Origin: Alphaproteobacteria bacterium
Lineage (GTDB): Bacteria > Pseudomonadota > Alphaproteobacteria > Rs-D84 > CASDRH01
DNA length: 64,000 nucleotides
NCBI GenBank assembly: GCA_025210155.1
Contig: JAOASE010000012.1
Location: 29,116 to 93,115 of the forward strand
Direction of reading: 5' to 3'
Shown: piece after piece, positions 18,201 to 28,851 of the stretch
Layout: the number at the start of each line of letters is the position of its first letter
Position numbering within the stretch: the stretch's first letter is position 1
Made by a program: the position numbers and the translations under genes
The notes under the pieces: generated by a model
Told to the model about the DNA's origin: nothing
Databases searched by the model: none
The model's input: only the letters and a program-made list of their open reading frames with translations

Positions 18201-19435
18201 ATGAAAAACAAATTCTTTTCGGTGGATTTAAAAACAAACTTTCTAACATCATTATAAATGCTATTGTTAAAGATGGTATTACTGGTGTAATCAAAAAAGG
18301 TGAAAAATTAACTTCAGAAATCTTTGAAAAATTAGGTGTTTCTGAACTTAAAAAATTATCTTTTGAAAAAGAAAGTGTTCAAAAATCTTTTGATAAAGCT
18401 TATGAAGGTTTCAACATAAGTGTTCAAGAATTAGAAGAAGAATTTGAAGCTAAAAAAGTTAAAGTTCAAGAAGGTAACGTTCTTGCAGCTGGTGTATTAA
18501 AAACAGTTAAAGTATTCGTTGCTATTAAAAGAAAATTAAAACCTGGTGATAAACTTGCGGGTAGACACGGAAACAAAGGTATTGTTTCAAGAATCGTTCC
18601 TGTTGAAGATATGCCGTTTATGGAAAATGGTGAGCCTGTGGATATTATCTTATCTCCACTTGGATTACCTTCTCGTATGAACATCGGTCAAATCTTAGAA
18701 ACTCACTTAGGTTGGGCAGCTAAAGGATTAGGTCAACAAATTGGTGATTTAGCAGTAGAGTATAAAAAATCTCAAGATGATGCTAAGTTGAAGTCTAAGT
18801 TGAAAGAAATATACGAAGGCGAAGATATGAAGAGAATTGATAATCTTTCTGGTAAAGAATTATTAGATATGTCTGAAAATCTTGCTAAAGGTGTTACTTT
18901 CGCAACTCCTGTGTTTGACGGTGCTACAGATAAAGATATTTCTGGTATGTTAGAAAAAGCAGGTGCTGCAACAACAGGTCAACAAAATCTTTGGGATGGT
19001 AGAACAGGTGAAATGTTCGATAGACAAATTACTGTTGGATATATTTACATGTTGAAACTTCACCACTTAGTTGATGAAAAGATGCACGCTAGGTCTATAG
19101 GTCCATACTCACTAGTAACTCAACAACCTCTTGGAGGTAAAGCTCAGTTCGGTGGACAAAGATTTGGTGAAATGGAAGTTTGGGCACTAGAAGCTTATGG
19201 TGCTGCATATACACTTCAAGAAATGTTAACAGTTAAGTCCGATGACGTTGCTGGTAGAACTAAAGTTTATGAATCTATCATTAGAGGAAATCATAACTTT
19301 GAATCAGGTACTCCAGAATCGTTTAACGTTTTAACTAATGAATTGAAAGCGTTAGGTATCAATGTTGAATTAAAATATTCTACAGATGAAGATGAAAATA
19401 ACGCTGATGAAGAAGAAGTTAAACAAATAGCTTAG
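15284..19435 (+). CDS. rpoB: RNA polymerase beta subunit
   Basis: Catalytic beta subunit, 1383 aa, as expected for Alphaproteobacteria. N-terminal region [23 protein letters not shown]; rifampicin region [23 protein letters not shown] followed by [20 protein letters not shown]; active-site text [13 protein letters not shown] and [16 protein letters not shown]-terminal [20 protein letters not shown]. The rifampicin-cluster residues visible are the sensitive-type residues (Q-L, D-Q-N-N, H, R). Ribosome site GGAGG; a second small stem TTGGAT/ATCCAA lies 70-90 bases upstream. Confidence 0.99.
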   Translation: MVQQNTVRRIRKSFGKIKSPIEIPNLIELQLNSYKDFLQRDVNPEEREDIGLQGVFKSVFPIETNNVTLEFVKYELESPKYNIKECVKKDLTYEASMRLTLRMIVWEVDEKTKERTISDIKEQEVFMGEIPLMTEKATFIFNGTERVVVSQVQRAPGVFFSHDSGKSHASGKVLFAAKIIPYRGSWLDFEFDHKDVLYIRIDKRRKIPATVLLKALEEGEMNLDEKVLERFYCVQKAKKTKDGWVKEFDPSLIVRPIKARFDYVNADTGKIEVAAGEKISARKAKKMAESGFNSMLINEENLVGMSLAKTIIDEENKDLIARAGEEITEEMLERFNQIGLKELSIPFIDNVNSGHHIQKTMEVDKTLTKEDALFSIYNVVRPGDLANRESAEALLENLFFNSDRYDLSKVGRYKMNLKFGVADVDNVESRCLSKDDIVNTVKELLKIKDGKSTVDDIDNLANRRIRAIGELMENQYRIGLVALDRTVREKINVSQIDTLMPQDLINSRPMSASIKEFLGSSQLSQFMDQNNPLSEVSHKRRVSALGNGGLSRDRAGFEVRDVHTTHYGRICPIETPEGPSIGLINNLASYAKVNKYGFLETPYKKVVDSKVTDEVVYMSPIQEKGLRIAQTDSNLDKDGKFTDEYVVCRENGEYVSVPAGEVEYIDISPQQVVSVTSALIPFLENDDANRALMGSNMQRQAVPLIQNQVPVVGTGMESKVAVDSKSVVVANNDGFVKYVDASRIVVQCSAEDADSNSGVDIYRLDKYERSNQNTCINQSPLVKCGDKVVKGDVLADGPCTELGELALGRNVKVAFMTWNGYNFEDSIIISEKLVRDDAFTSVHIEEFEVSARDTKLGAEEITRDIPNTGEEALKNLDEAGIVHVGARVKAGDILVGKVTPKGESVITPEEKLLRAIFGEKAMEVRDTSLRMHSGSEGTVIDVQVLNRKGVEKDERSLAIEQVEIDKINKDMADEKQILFGGFKNKLSNIIINAIVKDGITGVIKKGEKLTSEIFEKLGVSELKKLSFEKESVQKSFDKAYEGFNISVQELEEEFEAKKVKVQEGNVLAAGVLKTVKVFVAIKRKLKPGDKLAGRHGNKGIVSRIVPVEDMPFMENGEPVDIILSPLGLPSRMNIGQILETHLGWAAKGLGQQIGDLAVEYKKSQDDAKLKSKLKEIYEGEDMKRIDNLSGKELLDMSENLAKGVTFATPVFDGATDKDISGMLEKAGAATTGQQNLWDGRTGEMFDRQITVGYIYMLKLHHLVDEKMHARSIGPYSLVTQQPLGGKAQFGGQRFGEMEVWALEAYGAAYTLQEMLTVKSDDVAGRTKVYESIIRGNHNFESGTPESFNVLTNELKALGINVELKYSTDEDENNADEEEVKQIA

Positions 19436-19446
19436 TTCTTAAATGG

Positions 19447-19479
19447 GTTTGGTAGTTGATTTAATATTGATTACCAAAC
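19447..19479 (+). promoter_or_regulatory. hairpin in the rpoB-rpoC spacer
   Basis: Perfect 8-bp stem GTTTGGTA/TACCAAAC with a 17-nt loop, no T-tract. It may be an mRNA processing or stability element. Confidence 0.45.
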
Positions 19480-19578
19480 TCAGAAAAAATTTATTGTTAG
19501 TTAGAAAATAACTGAAAACGGACAAAAATATTTTTCTTAATGGAAAATAAAAAGAAAAAATAAAAGAGGTAATAAAAA

Positions 19579-22500
19579 ATGGCATTACAAAAATACTTCG
19601 GTCAAATGGAAAAAACAGATAACTTTAACAAGATTAAAGTATCTATTGCTTCTCCAGAACAAATTAGATCTTGGTCTTATGGTGAAGTAACTAAACCAGA
19701 AACTGTTAACTATAGAACTTTTAAGCCAGAAAAGAATGGTTTATTCTGTGCTAAAATTTTTGGTCCTACAAAAGATTACGAATGTCTTTGTGGTAAATAT
19801 AAAAGAATTAAATACAAAGGTGTTATCTGTGAAAGATGTGGTGTAGAAGTTACAGCGCAAAAAGTTAGAAGAGAAAGAATGGGTCATATTGAATTGGCTT
19901 GTCCAGTTGCTCATATCTGGTTCTTGAAATCTCTTCCATCTAAGATTTCAACACTAATTGATATTCCAGTTAAAAAATTAGAAAAAGTTTTATATTTCGA
20001 TTCTTATATCGTTATTGAACCAGGTCTAACTTCTTTGAAACAATATGATTTGATTTCTGAAGAAGAATATATTATGGCTCAAGAACAATATGGTGAAGAA
20101 GCGTTTAGAGCTGGTATTGGTGCGGTTGCATTAAAAGAAATGTTAAGCTTAATTGATTTAGAAAGTGAAAGAGATGCTTTGAGAGAAACTCTTGCAACTA
20201 CTAAATCTGAAACTATTAGAAAGAAAGTTATTAAAAGATTAAAAATCGTTGAAGCTTTCGTAGATTCTGGTGCTAATCCAGAGTGGATGATTATGGATGT
20301 TCTTCCAGTTCTTCCTCCTGAATTAAGACCTCTTGTACCATTAGATGGTGGAAGATTTGCTTCATCAGATTTGAATGATCTTTATAGAAGAGTTATTAAT
20401 AGAAATAACAGATTGAAAAGATTAATGGAACTTAAAGCTCCAGAAATTATCGTTAGAAACGAAAAAAGAATGTTACAAGAAGCTGTAGATTCTCTATTCG
20501 ATAATTCTAGAAAAGCTACTCCAGTTATGGCTAATAACAAAAGAGCTTATAAATCTTTATCTGATATGTTAAAAGGTAAACAAGGTCGTTTCAGACAAAA
20601 CTTGTTAGGTAAACGTGTGGATTATTCTGGTAGATCAGTTATCGTTGCTGGTTCTGAATTAAAACTTCACCAATGTGGTTTACCTAAGAAAATGGCTCTT
20701 GAATTATTCAAACCTTTCGTATTCTCTAAATTAGAATCTTTAGGTTATGCTAATACAATTAAATCAGCTAAGAAATTAGTTGAAAGAGAAGAAGCTGTTG
20801 TTTGGGATATCTTAGAGGATGTTATTAAAGAACACCCTGTATTGCTAAACAGAGCACCAACTCTTCACAGATTAGGTATCCAAGCATTTGAACCTAAATT
20901 GATTGAAGGTAAAGCAATTCAACTTCATCCGTTAGTTTGTGGTGGTTTCAACGCCGACTTTGACGGTGACCAAATGGCTGTTCACGTACCTTTATCTTTA
21001 GAAGCTCAATTGGAAGCAAGAGTATTGATGATGTCTACAAATAACATCTTACAACCGTCTTCTGGTAAACCAATTATTACACCTTCTCAAGACATCGTGT
21101 TAGGTATTTATTACTTAACTACTGCAAGAGAAGAAGCTAAAGGTAATGGATTGGCGTTTGCTTCAATAGATGAAATTCAAATCGCTTTAAATGAGCAAAA
21201 AGTTGAATTAAATACTAAGATTAAAGCTAGATATATTCATAAAGATGAAAATGGTGTTGAAACTTCTAAAGTTTATGATACTACAGTTGGTAGAATGTTA
21301 ATGTCTGAAATCTTACCTAATCATAAGGATATTACTTTTGATCTTGTTAATAAACAAATGGGTAAAAAAGATATTTCTAAATTAGTTGCCATGACTTATC
21401 ATAAATTAGGTCAAAAAGAAACAGTACTTTTCTCTGATAGATTGATGGCAATTGGTTTTAAATTCTCAACTAAGGCTGGTGTATCTTTTGGTAAGTCAGA
21501 CTTGATTATTCCAGATGAAAAATGGGATGTTGTTGGTCAAACAGAAGCTCAAATTTCAGAATTTGAATCTCAATATCAAGAAGGTTTGATTACTAGACAA
21601 GAAAAATATAATAAAGTTATTGACGCTTGGACTCAATGTTCAGAAGCAGTTAAAGATAAACTTATGGCTAGAATTTCACAACCAGAAGCAAATGGTTTTG
21701 AAAACTCTATTTATATGATGGCTAATTCTGGTGCCAGAGGTTCTGTTTCTCAGATTAGACAGTTAACTGGTATGAGAGGCTTGATGGCAAAACCATCTGG
21801 TGAAATTATTGAAACACCAATTAAGTCAAACTTTAAAGAAGGTCTATCAGTATCTGAATACTTTAACTCTACTCACGGATCTAGAAAAGGTCTTGCCGAT
21901 ACAGCCTTAAAAACTGGTGAAGCAGGTTACTTAACTAGAAGACTTGTTGACGTTGCTCAAGATGCTATCGTTAAAGCTGAAGATTGTGGTACTGAAAAAG
22001 GTATCGTTACTACAGCTATCGTTAATGGTGCGTCAGTTGTTGAAGCTATGGAAGAAAGAGTTGTAGGTAGAACTGCTGCTGAAGATATCTTAAATCCAGA
22101 AACTGAAGAAGTTATCGTTAAGAAAAATGAATTAATTCATGATGAAGATATTAAGAAGATCGTTGACTGTGGTATTGAATCAGTAAAAATTAGATCTATC
22201 TTGACTTGTGAATGTAAAGATGGTGTTTGTGCTAAATGTTATGGTAAAGACTTATCAACAGGTAATATTGTTAATGTTGGTGAAGCTGTTGGTGTTATCG
22301 CAGCTCAATCAATTGGTGAACCTGGTACGCAGCTTACAATGAGAACGTTCCACTTAGGTGGTACAGCTCAAAAGGGTGCCGATAGATCTACAATTGATTC
22401 AGCATTTAATGCAAAGGTTGTTCTTTCTGATATTAGAACAGTTACTAATTCAAGTAACGAAGAAATCGTTATGTCTAGAGCATCTGAAATTGCTTTAGTT

Positions 22501-23754
22501 GATGCTTCTGGTAAAGAACTTTCTAAAGAAAGAATCCCTTATGGTTCTAAAATCTTTGTTAAAGATGGTTCTGAAGTTGAAAAAGGTACTAAACTAGTAG
22601 AATGGAACCCATATATTAGACCAATTATTACAGAAGTTTCTGGTAAGATCCAACACGTTGACTTATTAGATAACGTTTCTGTTAAAGAAAGTGTCGACGA
22701 AACAACAGGTATTGCATCTAAAATCGTTGTGGATTGGAGATCTCATACTAAGAGAACTGATATTAAACCACAAATCGTTATTACAGATGAAAATGATGAA
22801 ATCGTTAAATTATCTTCTGGTAATGCAGCGAAATATATTGTTTCAATTGGTTCAATTATCGTTGTTAATTCAGGTGATGAAGTACAAGCTGGTGATATTA
22901 TAGCTTACTCAACAGTTGAAGATTCTAAAACAAAAGACATCACTGGTGGTCTTCCAAGAGTGGTTGAATTGTTCGAAGCTAGAAATCCTTCAAATATGGC
23001 TGTGATTGCTGCTGAAGACGGTACAATTGAATTCAAAGATGACGTTAGAAATAAACATAAATTTGTTCTACATGCTGAAAATGGAGAAGAAATAGATTAC
23101 TCTATTACTAAGGGTGTTCACATCAACGTACAAGATGGTGACTTTGTAAGAAAAGGTGACAAAATTACAGATGGTGAACTTTCTCCTCATGACATTTTAA
23201 GAGTGTTAGGAATTGAAGAACTTGCTAAATATCTTGTTAAAGAAGTACAAGAAGTTTATAGATTGCAAGGTGTGGAAATCAATGACAAACACATTGAATG
23301 TATCATCAGACAAATGTTGAAGAAGAAAGAAGTTGTTAACCCAGGTGCTACTACATTCTTAACAGGTGAAGTAGTAGACGTTAAGAGTCTTATTATTGAA
23401 AATGAAAAAGCTATTGCAGCTGGTGGAGAACCTGCAAAGGTTAAAGATGTATTACTTGGTATTACTAAATCTGCTGGTCAATCTGGTTCATTCATTTCAG
23501 CGGCTTCATTCCAAGAAACAACTAGAGTAATTACAGAAGCAGCTATCGCAGGTAAAGAGGATTACTTAAATGCTCTTAAAGAAAATGTGATTGTTGGTAG
23601 ATTGATACCAGCTGGTACAGGTGCTTATGTAAATGAAGTTAAGAAACTTGCTAAGAAGAAAGATATGGAACTTGCAAATAAAAAATCTGAAGGTTCTGTA
23701 GAAGCTGAAATGCAAGAAGGTAATCTAGATATGGCATTACCTGGCTTAGAATAA
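19579..23754 (+). CDS. rpoC: RNA polymerase beta' subunit
   Basis: Catalytic clamp subunit, 1391 aa. The N-terminal zinc site uses C69, C71, C84 and C87. The Mg-binding loop NADFDGD is at 458-464; [24 protein letters not shown] text is present ([20 protein letters not shown]); the trigger/bridge region has [20 protein letters not shown]; and a second Cys cluster [13 protein letters not shown] lies near 877-888. Its stop codon abuts palindromic repeat copy 2. Confidence 0.99.
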   Translation: MALQKYFGQMEKTDNFNKIKVSIASPEQIRSWSYGEVTKPETVNYRTFKPEKNGLFCAKIFGPTKDYECLCGKYKRIKYKGVICERCGVEVTAQKVRRERMGHIELACPVAHIWFLKSLPSKISTLIDIPVKKLEKVLYFDSYIVIEPGLTSLKQYDLISEEEYIMAQEQYGEEAFRAGIGAVALKEMLSLIDLESERDALRETLATTKSETIRKKVIKRLKIVEAFVDSGANPEWMIMDVLPVLPPELRPLVPLDGGRFASSDLNDLYRRVINRNNRLKRLMELKAPEIIVRNEKRMLQEAVDSLFDNSRKATPVMANNKRAYKSLSDMLKGKQGRFRQNLLGKRVDYSGRSVIVAGSELKLHQCGLPKKMALELFKPFVFSKLESLGYANTIKSAKKLVEREEAVVWDILEDVIKEHPVLLNRAPTLHRLGIQAFEPKLIEGKAIQLHPLVCGGFNADFDGDQMAVHVPLSLEAQLEARVLMMSTNNILQPSSGKPIITPSQDIVLGIYYLTTAREEAKGNGLAFASIDEIQIALNEQKVELNTKIKARYIHKDENGVETSKVYDTTVGRMLMSEILPNHKDITFDLVNKQMGKKDISKLVAMTYHKLGQKETVLFSDRLMAIGFKFSTKAGVSFGKSDLIIPDEKWDVVGQTEAQISEFESQYQEGLITRQEKYNKVIDAWTQCSEAVKDKLMARISQPEANGFENSIYMMANSGARGSVSQIRQLTGMRGLMAKPSGEIIETPIKSNFKEGLSVSEYFNSTHGSRKGLADTALKTGEAGYLTRRLVDVAQDAIVKAEDCGTEKGIVTTAIVNGASVVEAMEERVVGRTAAEDILNPETEEVIVKKNELIHDEDIKKIVDCGIESVKIRSILTCECKDGVCAKCYGKDLSTGNIVNVGEAVGVIAAQSIGEPGTQLTMRTFHLGGTAQKGADRSTIDSAFNAKVVLSDIRTVTNSSNEEIVMSRASEIALVDASGKELSKERIPYGSKIFVKDGSEVEKGTKLVEWNPYIRPIITEVSGKIQHVDLLDNVSVKESVDETTGIASKIVVDWRSHTKRTDIKPQIVITDENDEIVKLSSGNAAKYIVSIGSIIVVNSGDEVQAGDIIAYSTVEDSKTKDITGGLPRVVELFEARNPSNMAVIAAEDGTIEFKDDVRNKHKFVLHAENGEEIDYSITKGVHINVQDGDFVRKGDKITDGELSPHDILRVLGIEELAKYLVKEVQEVYRLQGVEINDKHIECIIRQMLKKKEVVNPGATTFLTGEVVDVKSLIIENEKAIAAGGEPAKVKDVLLGITKSAGQSGSFISAASFQETTRVITEAAIAGKEDYLNALKENVIVGRLIPAGTGAYVNEVKKLAKKKDMELANKKSEGSVEAEMQEGNLDMALPGLE

Positions 23755-23883
23755 ATTAAACATCGTTTTTGCATGATTGATTGCGAGAAATATTTTTAAT
23801 CTTTGGTAATTGAGTATTATTTATACACGATGCCAAATCTGAAAAACATTTTCGCTTCTAATCGAACAAAATACTCGTTTAAT
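23755..23883. repeat. palindromic intergenic repeat, copy 2
   Basis: 129-bp imperfect palindrome starting right at the rpoC stop. Ends are ATTAAAC and GTTTAAT, and the two 50-base arms pair along most of their length. Apex GTAT (23814-23817), loop TATTT, ATAC (23823-23826). It differs from copy 3 at only about a dozen positions. Confidence 0.88.
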
Positions 23884-23893
23884 GATAAGAAAA

Positions 23894-23925
23894 AAAATCC
23901 TCGATTATTTCGGGGATTTTTATTT
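23894..23925 (+). terminator. terminator of the rpoBC operon
   Basis: Stem AATCCTCGA/TCGGGGATT (one wobble) and a T-run, just after palindromic copy 2. Confidence 0.8.
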
Positions 23926-24002
23926 TATATATAAATAGTTTTTTAGTCTTTACAAAGTTTATATTTTTATTATCATTATTTTATGTTTTGAAGGGATATA
24001 TT

Positions 24003-25301
24003 ATGAAAGAAAATGTGTTATTATTTACTAATAAGTTTATTAATTTTTTACTTATTTTATCATTTTTATTTATTTCAACTTTTTATTGTAAGGATTGTTT
24101 AGGTTTGGTAAAAAATTTTCCTTTATTATCAATTGTTTTATTTTCTATTTTTTCTTGTATAGTTATTTCTAGAGCTTCAGATTCATTTGAGATTGGAGCT
24201 GATTATGTTGGTGAAAAACTAGGAATGTCTGGAGGTGTTAAAGGTGCTACCTTAGATGCTGTAGCAGGTTCATTTCCAGAGATGATTACGACCTTGATAT
24301 TTTTACTTTTGATGAGAGATGCTAATGGGTTTGCTGGAGGTATAGCTACTACGGCTGGATCTGGTATATTTAATGCTATTGTTATTCCTATGGCTATAAT
24401 TTTTTCTGTAAAGTTTGTTTTCAATCATAAGAAGAAAATTTCAATAAATAAAAAGATAGTTGTTAGGGATGGTTTTTCTCTGCTTTTAACTACTTATATT
24501 TTTATAAGGTTAGCCAATTCTGATGCCCTTTATTGGTATCATGGTCTGGCTATGGTTGTGCTTTATTTATTTTATTTAATCTTACTTAAATTTTGGAAAA
24601 TAGATTCTGAGACTGATAATAATGAAATATTTGATAATCACCTTAAAGAGAGAGATGAAAAAATTGGTAAAAATGGAGTTCTTTCTAAGGAGAGTAGATT
24701 GTTAGAAATATTTAAGTTGAATTTTGAAACAGCTATTTCTGGTAATAAAAATATGAGTTGGGGAAGAGCTTTAAGATTAATTTTTATATCTATGACTATT
24801 ATGGGAGTTGCTTGTCATATACTTGTGGAAGCATGTAATATGTTAGGTCATTATATTGCAGTTCCTAGTTATGTTGTTGCTATAGTTCTTGTTGCTGCTG
24901 CGACTTCAATTCCAGATACGGTATTGTCTATTAAATCTTCTAAAAAGGGTAAATATGAGGATGCATTAACAAATGCTTTGGGTAGTAATATTTTTGATAT
25001 TTCTTTCGCAATTGGTTTGCCTTTGCTTTTATATACAGCATTCTTTGGTAGTATTAATATGGTTGGAGAACAGGGATCTTTATTTATTGCAGAATTTCAA
25101 AGTATATTATTTTTGATTACCTTGGTATTAATAATAATGTTTTTGGTTAGTAAATTTATGGATAAATTGCAGTTGTTTATAATGTTGGGAATGTATTTAT
25201 TATTTTTATTTTATGTTTACTGTTTTTCGTATAATTGTGATTGTTTAATATATCAATATATGAGAAGTGTTGTGTTGTTTGTTAAGTCGATTCTTTTATA
25301 G
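24003..25301 (+). CDS. sodium/calcium exchanger family membrane protein
   Basis: Cation/Ca2+ antiporter (YrbG/NCX type) in the inner membrane. Two inverted alpha-repeats are visible: GATLDAVAGSFPEM with GIATTAGSGIFNAIVIP (about residues 75-120), and AAATSIPDTVLSI with NALGSNIFDISFAIGLPLLL (about 295-340). The acidic residues in both (E in SFPEM, D in SIPDT) are the expected ion ligands. About ten to eleven hydrophobic segments. Start ATG 24003 follows GAAGGGA; an upstream TTG (23988) would overlap that site. Single gene; no terminator is evident after it. Confidence 0.88.
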   Translation: MKENVLLFTNKFINFLLILSFLFISTFYCKDCLGLVKNFPLLSIVLFSIFSCIVISRASDSFEIGADYVGEKLGMSGGVKGATLDAVAGSFPEMITTLIFLLLMRDANGFAGGIATTAGSGIFNAIVIPMAIIFSVKFVFNHKKKISINKKIVVRDGFSLLLTTYIFIRLANSDALYWYHGLAMVVLYLFYLILLKFWKIDSETDNNEIFDNHLKERDEKIGKNGVLSKESRLLEIFKLNFETAISGNKNMSWGRALRLIFISMTIMGVACHILVEACNMLGHYIAVPSYVVAIVLVAAATSIPDTVLSIKSSKKGKYEDALTNALGSNIFDISFAIGLPLLLYTAFFGSINMVGEQGSLFIAEFQSILFLITLVLIIMFLVSKFMDKLQLFIMLGMYLLFLFYVYCFSYNCDCLIYQYMRSVVLFVKSILL

Positions 25302-25402
25302 GCATTGCCGATTCTATTAAACATTTGTAGCATTTTTTTGAAATATTGTTTGATGATAATTTTTATTGATAAATAGATTTGTTTTTGATACTCTCCATTA
25401 TT

Positions 25403-26863
25403 ATGGAAAATTTAGTTAATAAAAAAGCTGTGGATGCAGCTAAAAAAGTATCAGATAACTATAAAGCAGGTTTTTATAGTGATGTTGAGAATGAAGAAGC
25501 TCCTAAAGGTTTGTCGAAGGAAGTTATAGAATTTATTTCTAAGCGTAAGGGTGAACCAGAAGAATTGCTTAAATGGCGTCTAGATGCTTATGAAAAATGG
25601 TTGAAAATGAAGGAACCTCATTGGGCTTCGTTTGATTATGATGCTATAGATTATCAATCATTATCTTATTATATTTCTCCAAAGTCATTAAAGGAAAATG
25701 CTCCTAAATCTTTGGATGAAGTAGATCCGGAAATTTTAAAGACTTATCAAAAATTAGGGTTGCCTATTAAAGAGCAAGAGCAATTAGCTGGCGTAGTTGC
25801 CGTTGATATGGTTTTTGATAGTACTTCTGTTGGAACTACTTATCAGGGTAAGTTAAAAGAGCATGGAGTTATTTTTTGTTCTATGCAAGAGGCGGTTAGA
25901 AATCATTGGCCATTAGTCAAAAAATATATTGGAAGTGTTGTTCCTAAGTTAGATAATTTTTATGCAGCTTTAAATTCTGCAGTGTTTTCAGATGGTACTT
26001 TTGTTTATGTTCCTAAGGGAGTTAAGTGTCCTATAGAACTAGGTTCATATTTTAGAATGAATGCTAAAGAGGCAGGCCAATTTGAGAGAACTTTGATTGT
26101 TGCGGATGAGGGGGCGGAAGTATCTTATTTAGAAGGTTGTTCGGCTCCACAACATGATACTGAGTCATTGCATGGTGGTGTTGTTGAGGTAGTTGCATTA
26201 AAAGATTCTGTAGTTAAATATTCTACTGTTCAGAATTGGTATTCTGGTGATAAAGATGGTAAGGGTGGAATTTTAAACTTTGTTACTAAGAGAGCGATTG
26301 TTAATGAGAATGCTAAGGTGTCTTGGACACAGTTAGAAGTCGGTGCTAGTAAGACTTGGAAATATCCATCTTGTATTTTGAGAGGTGATAATTCTATAGG
26401 TGAATTTTATTCGGTTGCTTTGACTAATAATAAGCAGATGGCTGATACTGGTACTAAGATGATTCATATTGGAAAAAATACAAAATCTACTATTATTTCT
26501 AAAGGTATTGCTTTGGAAGATTCTGAAAATACTTATAGAGGCTTAGTTAAGGTTTCTAGAAATGCTGAAGGAGCAAGGAATTTTACTGCTTGTGATAGTT
26601 TGGTTGTAGGTGATAAAGCTAGTTCGCATACTTTTCCTGTTATTGAAGATAGAAATTCTAAAGCTGTTATTGAACATGAGGCTTCTACTTCTAGGATAAA
26701 TGAAGATCAATTACTCTTCTTAAGAAATAGAGGGTTATCTGAAGAGTTGGCAGTTAGTATGGTTGTTAATGGATTTGTTGGAGATATTGTGAAAAAATTA
26801 CCTGATGAATTTGCTATGGAAGCGAAAGCGCTTATAAATATAAAGATAGAAGGACAAGGATAA
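25403..26863 (+). CDS. sufB: Fe-S cluster assembly scaffold SufB
   Basis: SufB is the core of the SufBC2D scaffold that builds Fe-S clusters. 486 aa. Signatures: GLSKEVIEFISKRKGEPEELLKWRL-type start, FVYVPKGVKCPIELGSYFRMN, FERTLIVADEGAEVSYLEGC, VSWTQLEVGASKTWKYPSCI, HEASTSRINEDQLLFLRNRGL. Start 25403 chosen by family length; no Shine-Dalgarno is visible, and a weak promoter (TTGATA, 17 bp, TACTCT) ends only 8 bases before the ATG, so the message may be nearly leaderless. sufC follows after 271 bases occupied by a palindromic repeat. Confidence 0.95.
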   Translation: MENLVNKKAVDAAKKVSDNYKAGFYSDVENEEAPKGLSKEVIEFISKRKGEPEELLKWRLDAYEKWLKMKEPHWASFDYDAIDYQSLSYYISPKSLKENAPKSLDEVDPEILKTYQKLGLPIKEQEQLAGVVAVDMVFDSTSVGTTYQGKLKEHGVIFCSMQEAVRNHWPLVKKYIGSVVPKLDNFYAALNSAVFSDGTFVYVPKGVKCPIELGSYFRMNAKEAGQFERTLIVADEGAEVSYLEGCSAPQHDTESLHGGVVEVVALKDSVVKYSTVQNWYSGDKDGKGGILNFVTKRAIVNENAKVSWTQLEVGASKTWKYPSCILRGDNSIGEFYSVALTNNKQMADTGTKMIHIGKNTKSTIISKGIALEDSENTYRGLVKVSRNAEGARNFTACDSLVVGDKASSHTFPVIEDRNSKAVIEHEASTSRINEDQLLFLRNRGLSEELAVSMVVNGFVGDIVKKLPDEFAMEAKALINIKIEGQG

Positions 26864-26993
26864 TTAAACATCGTCTTTTGCACGATTGATTGCGAGAAAT
26901 ATTTTTAATCTTTGGCGATCGAGTATTATTTATACACGATACCAAATCTGAAAAACATCTTCGCTTCCACTCGAACAAAAATACTTGTTTAAT
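26863..26993. repeat. palindromic intergenic repeat, copy 3
   Basis: 131 bp between sufB and sufC, starting at the last base of the sufB stop. Same ends (ATTAAAC/GTTTAAT) and arms as copy 2. Apex GTAT (26923-26926), loop TATTT, ATAC; flanks ATCGA/ACGAT pair perfectly here, while in copy 2 one of these pairs is a G-T wobble. Confidence 0.88.
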
Positions 26994-27000
26994 TAGTTTT

Positions 27001-27078
27001 GGAAAATAAATTAAAATAATCAAATCTTCAAGATTTAAATTTTAAGAGATGTTTGAACTAAAATACTTGTTTAATTTA
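27001..27078. repeat. secondary repeat module after copy 3
   Basis: Starts GGAAAATAAATTAAAATAAT and runs through CAAATCTTCAAGA to AATACTTGTTTAAT. The first half is nearly the same as 33845-33880 within copy 4, and the last 14 bases repeat the right end of copy 3, so it looks like a partial second insertion. Confidence 0.6.
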
Positions 27079-27134
27079 AAAAAAATGGAAATTTTAGAAA
27101 AATATTTTGAGTTGAAAAATAAAAAGGAAATGAA

Positions 27135-27872
27135 ATGTTTGAAGTTAAAGACTTAAAAGTTATTATAAAAGAAAATGATGAAGAAATTGTTAAAGGTATA
27201 GATTTTCAAGTGGAAAAATCTAGCATAAACTTTTTATTAGGAAAAAATGGTTCTGGAAAAAGTTCTTTTCTTATGTCTTTATTTGGATCAGAAAATTATG
27301 AAGTTTCTGAGGGGGGCGCATTTTTAGATGGGCAAGATGTTTTAGAATTGGATATAGAAGAAAAAATATTTAAAGGAATGTTTTTGTCTTTTCAAAGTCC
27401 TGTTGGAATCCCTGGTTTAACAGTTTCTAACTTTTTAAAACACTCTATTAATTCTGTTAAAAGAGGTAGGGGTGAAAAGCCTTTATCAGCACCTCAATTC
27501 TTTAGACAATTGAGAGAGGCTATGGAAGTAGTTGGGATTGATGATGAATGGTTAAAGAAAGATATTAATGTTGGATTTTCTGGTGGAGAAAAGAAAAAAT
27601 TAGAAATGTTGCAAATGATTCTTTTGGAACCAAAAATTGCATTTTTAGATGAGCCAGATTCTGGTGTGGATGTTAATGCTGTTGAGCTTATTGCTTCTTG
27701 TATAAAATATATGAAAGAAAGATTTGGAACTGCGTTTGTTGTTGTTTCTCACTATGAAAAGCTTTTAAGAATTCTTGATGTTGATAGGGTTTCTATTATG
27801 AAAGATGGTAAAATTGTAGCTTCTGGTGGAAAAGAATTAGCGGAAGAAACTTTAGAAAAGGGTTTTGAATAA
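27135..27872 (+). CDS. sufC: Fe-S cluster assembly ATPase SufC
   Basis: ABC-type ATPase of the SufBCD scaffold. 245 aa: Walker A GKNGSGKSS (36-44), Q-loop in FLSFQSPVGIPG, signature NVGFSGGEKKKLEMLQM, Walker B IAFLDEPDSGVD, switch His in VVVSHYEKLL. The SGGEKKR-like signature and EPDSGVD are typical of SufC. Ribosome site AAAGGAAA; the stop overlaps the sufD start by one base. Confidence 0.97.
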   Translation: MFEVKDLKVIIKENDEEIVKGIDFQVEKSSINFLLGKNGSGKSSFLMSLFGSENYEVSEGGAFLDGQDVLELDIEEKIFKGMFLSFQSPVGIPGLTVSNFLKHSINSVKRGRGEKPLSAPQFFRQLREAMEVVGIDDEWLKKDINVGFSGGEKKKLEMLQMILLEPKIAFLDEPDSGVDVNAVELIASCIKYMKERFGTAFVVVSHYEKLLRILDVDRVSIMKDGKIVASGGKELAEETLEKGFE

Positions 27873-28810
27873 TGTTTAATACAAATTTCTCATTAGATGA
27901 AATAAAAGGATTGCCTCTTTTGAATTTTGAGGCAGAGACTGTTGTGGTTTATAACGGTGTTGTTCAGGATAGATTATCAACAATGGGCTTTAATGGAATA
28001 TTAAATATAGATGAAAAAAATTATTCCGGAAAACCTATTCATTTTATCGTGGTTTCTGATGAAGAAAAGGATGATTATTCTATTTTTATGTTAAATATAT
28101 TTTCTAATATAAAAGTTAAGTTGATAACAACTTATATTTCTCTAGGAAAGTCTACAATTAAATCAAAGGTTGCTTTAAATATTTCTAATGGGGCAGAGTT
28201 ATATCATTCTCATTATTTTAATTTAGAAAGTGAGGCTACTTTAGAAAGAATTGTTGATGTTAATATACAAGAGAATGCTCATTATAAAACAGATGCATTT
28301 TTAAAAAACGAAGGTAATTTTAAATGTTCTTTTTCAGTTAATATAGTTGGAGAAAATTCAGATTTTATTTTAAAGGGATTTTATAGTGCTATTGATAAAT
28401 CTGAAACAGGTATTTTTGCTAAAATTAATCATTTAGCAAGTAATACATTTTCTGATATTTTATTAAAGGGTGTTGTTGAAGATGAATCTCAGGTTTTTTG
28501 TGATATGTCTTCCTCAGCGGGAAAAGATCTTAAAGGATTGGATATTAACCAATACCATAAGGTTATGTTGCTTTCTGATCAAGCAAGAGTTAAGTCTAAA
28601 CCTGGAATGCAAGTTTTTGCAGAGGATGTTGAGGCTAATCATGGTCTCACGATTGCAGATTTAGATGAGAAGGAAATCTTCTTTTTGAAAAATAGAGGTA
28701 TTCCATACTCTGATGCTGAAGAGATGTTGAAAGATGCATTTGCTAATGAGATTTTTAATTCTGTTGAAAACGAAAAATTAAGAGAAGAGTTGATAAAAAA
28801 TATTTTGTAA
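27872..28810 (+). CDS. sufD: Fe-S cluster assembly protein SufD
   Basis: SufD partner of SufB. 312 aa, shorter than many (about 400) but with the diagnostic C-terminal half: DINQYHKVMLLSDQARVKSK, PGMQVFAEDVEANHGLTIAD, FFLKNRGIPYSDAEEMLKDAFANEIF. The N-terminal half is weakly conserved. Its start overlaps the sufC stop, so the two are translationally coupled. No sufS, sufE/sufU or sufA is in the window. Confidence 0.92.
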   Translation: MFNTNFSLDEIKGLPLLNFEAETVVVYNGVVQDRLSTMGFNGILNIDEKNYSGKPIHFIVVSDEEKDDYSIFMLNIFSNIKVKLITTYISLGKSTIKSKVALNISNGAELYHSHYFNLESEATLERIVDVNIQENAHYKTDAFLKNEGNFKCSFSVNIVGENSDFILKGFYSAIDKSETGIFAKINHLASNTFSDILLKGVVEDESQVFCDMSSSAGKDLKGLDINQYHKVMLLSDQARVKSKPGMQVFAEDVEANHGLTIADLDEKEIFFLKNRGIPYSDAEEMLKDAFANEIFNSVENEKLREELIKNIL

Positions 28811-28851
28811 CTATAATCTAAGTTATTGAAAAGAGATTTAGGAGTTAAGAA

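Noticed and set aside
17929..18294. 121-aa open frame antisense to rpoB
   Set aside because: Lies within a highly conserved rpoB region; shadow.
23755..26993. CRISPR array or insertion sequence as explanation for the repeats
   Set aside because: The copies are single, dispersed and palindromic, without spacers, transposase frames or evident target duplications.
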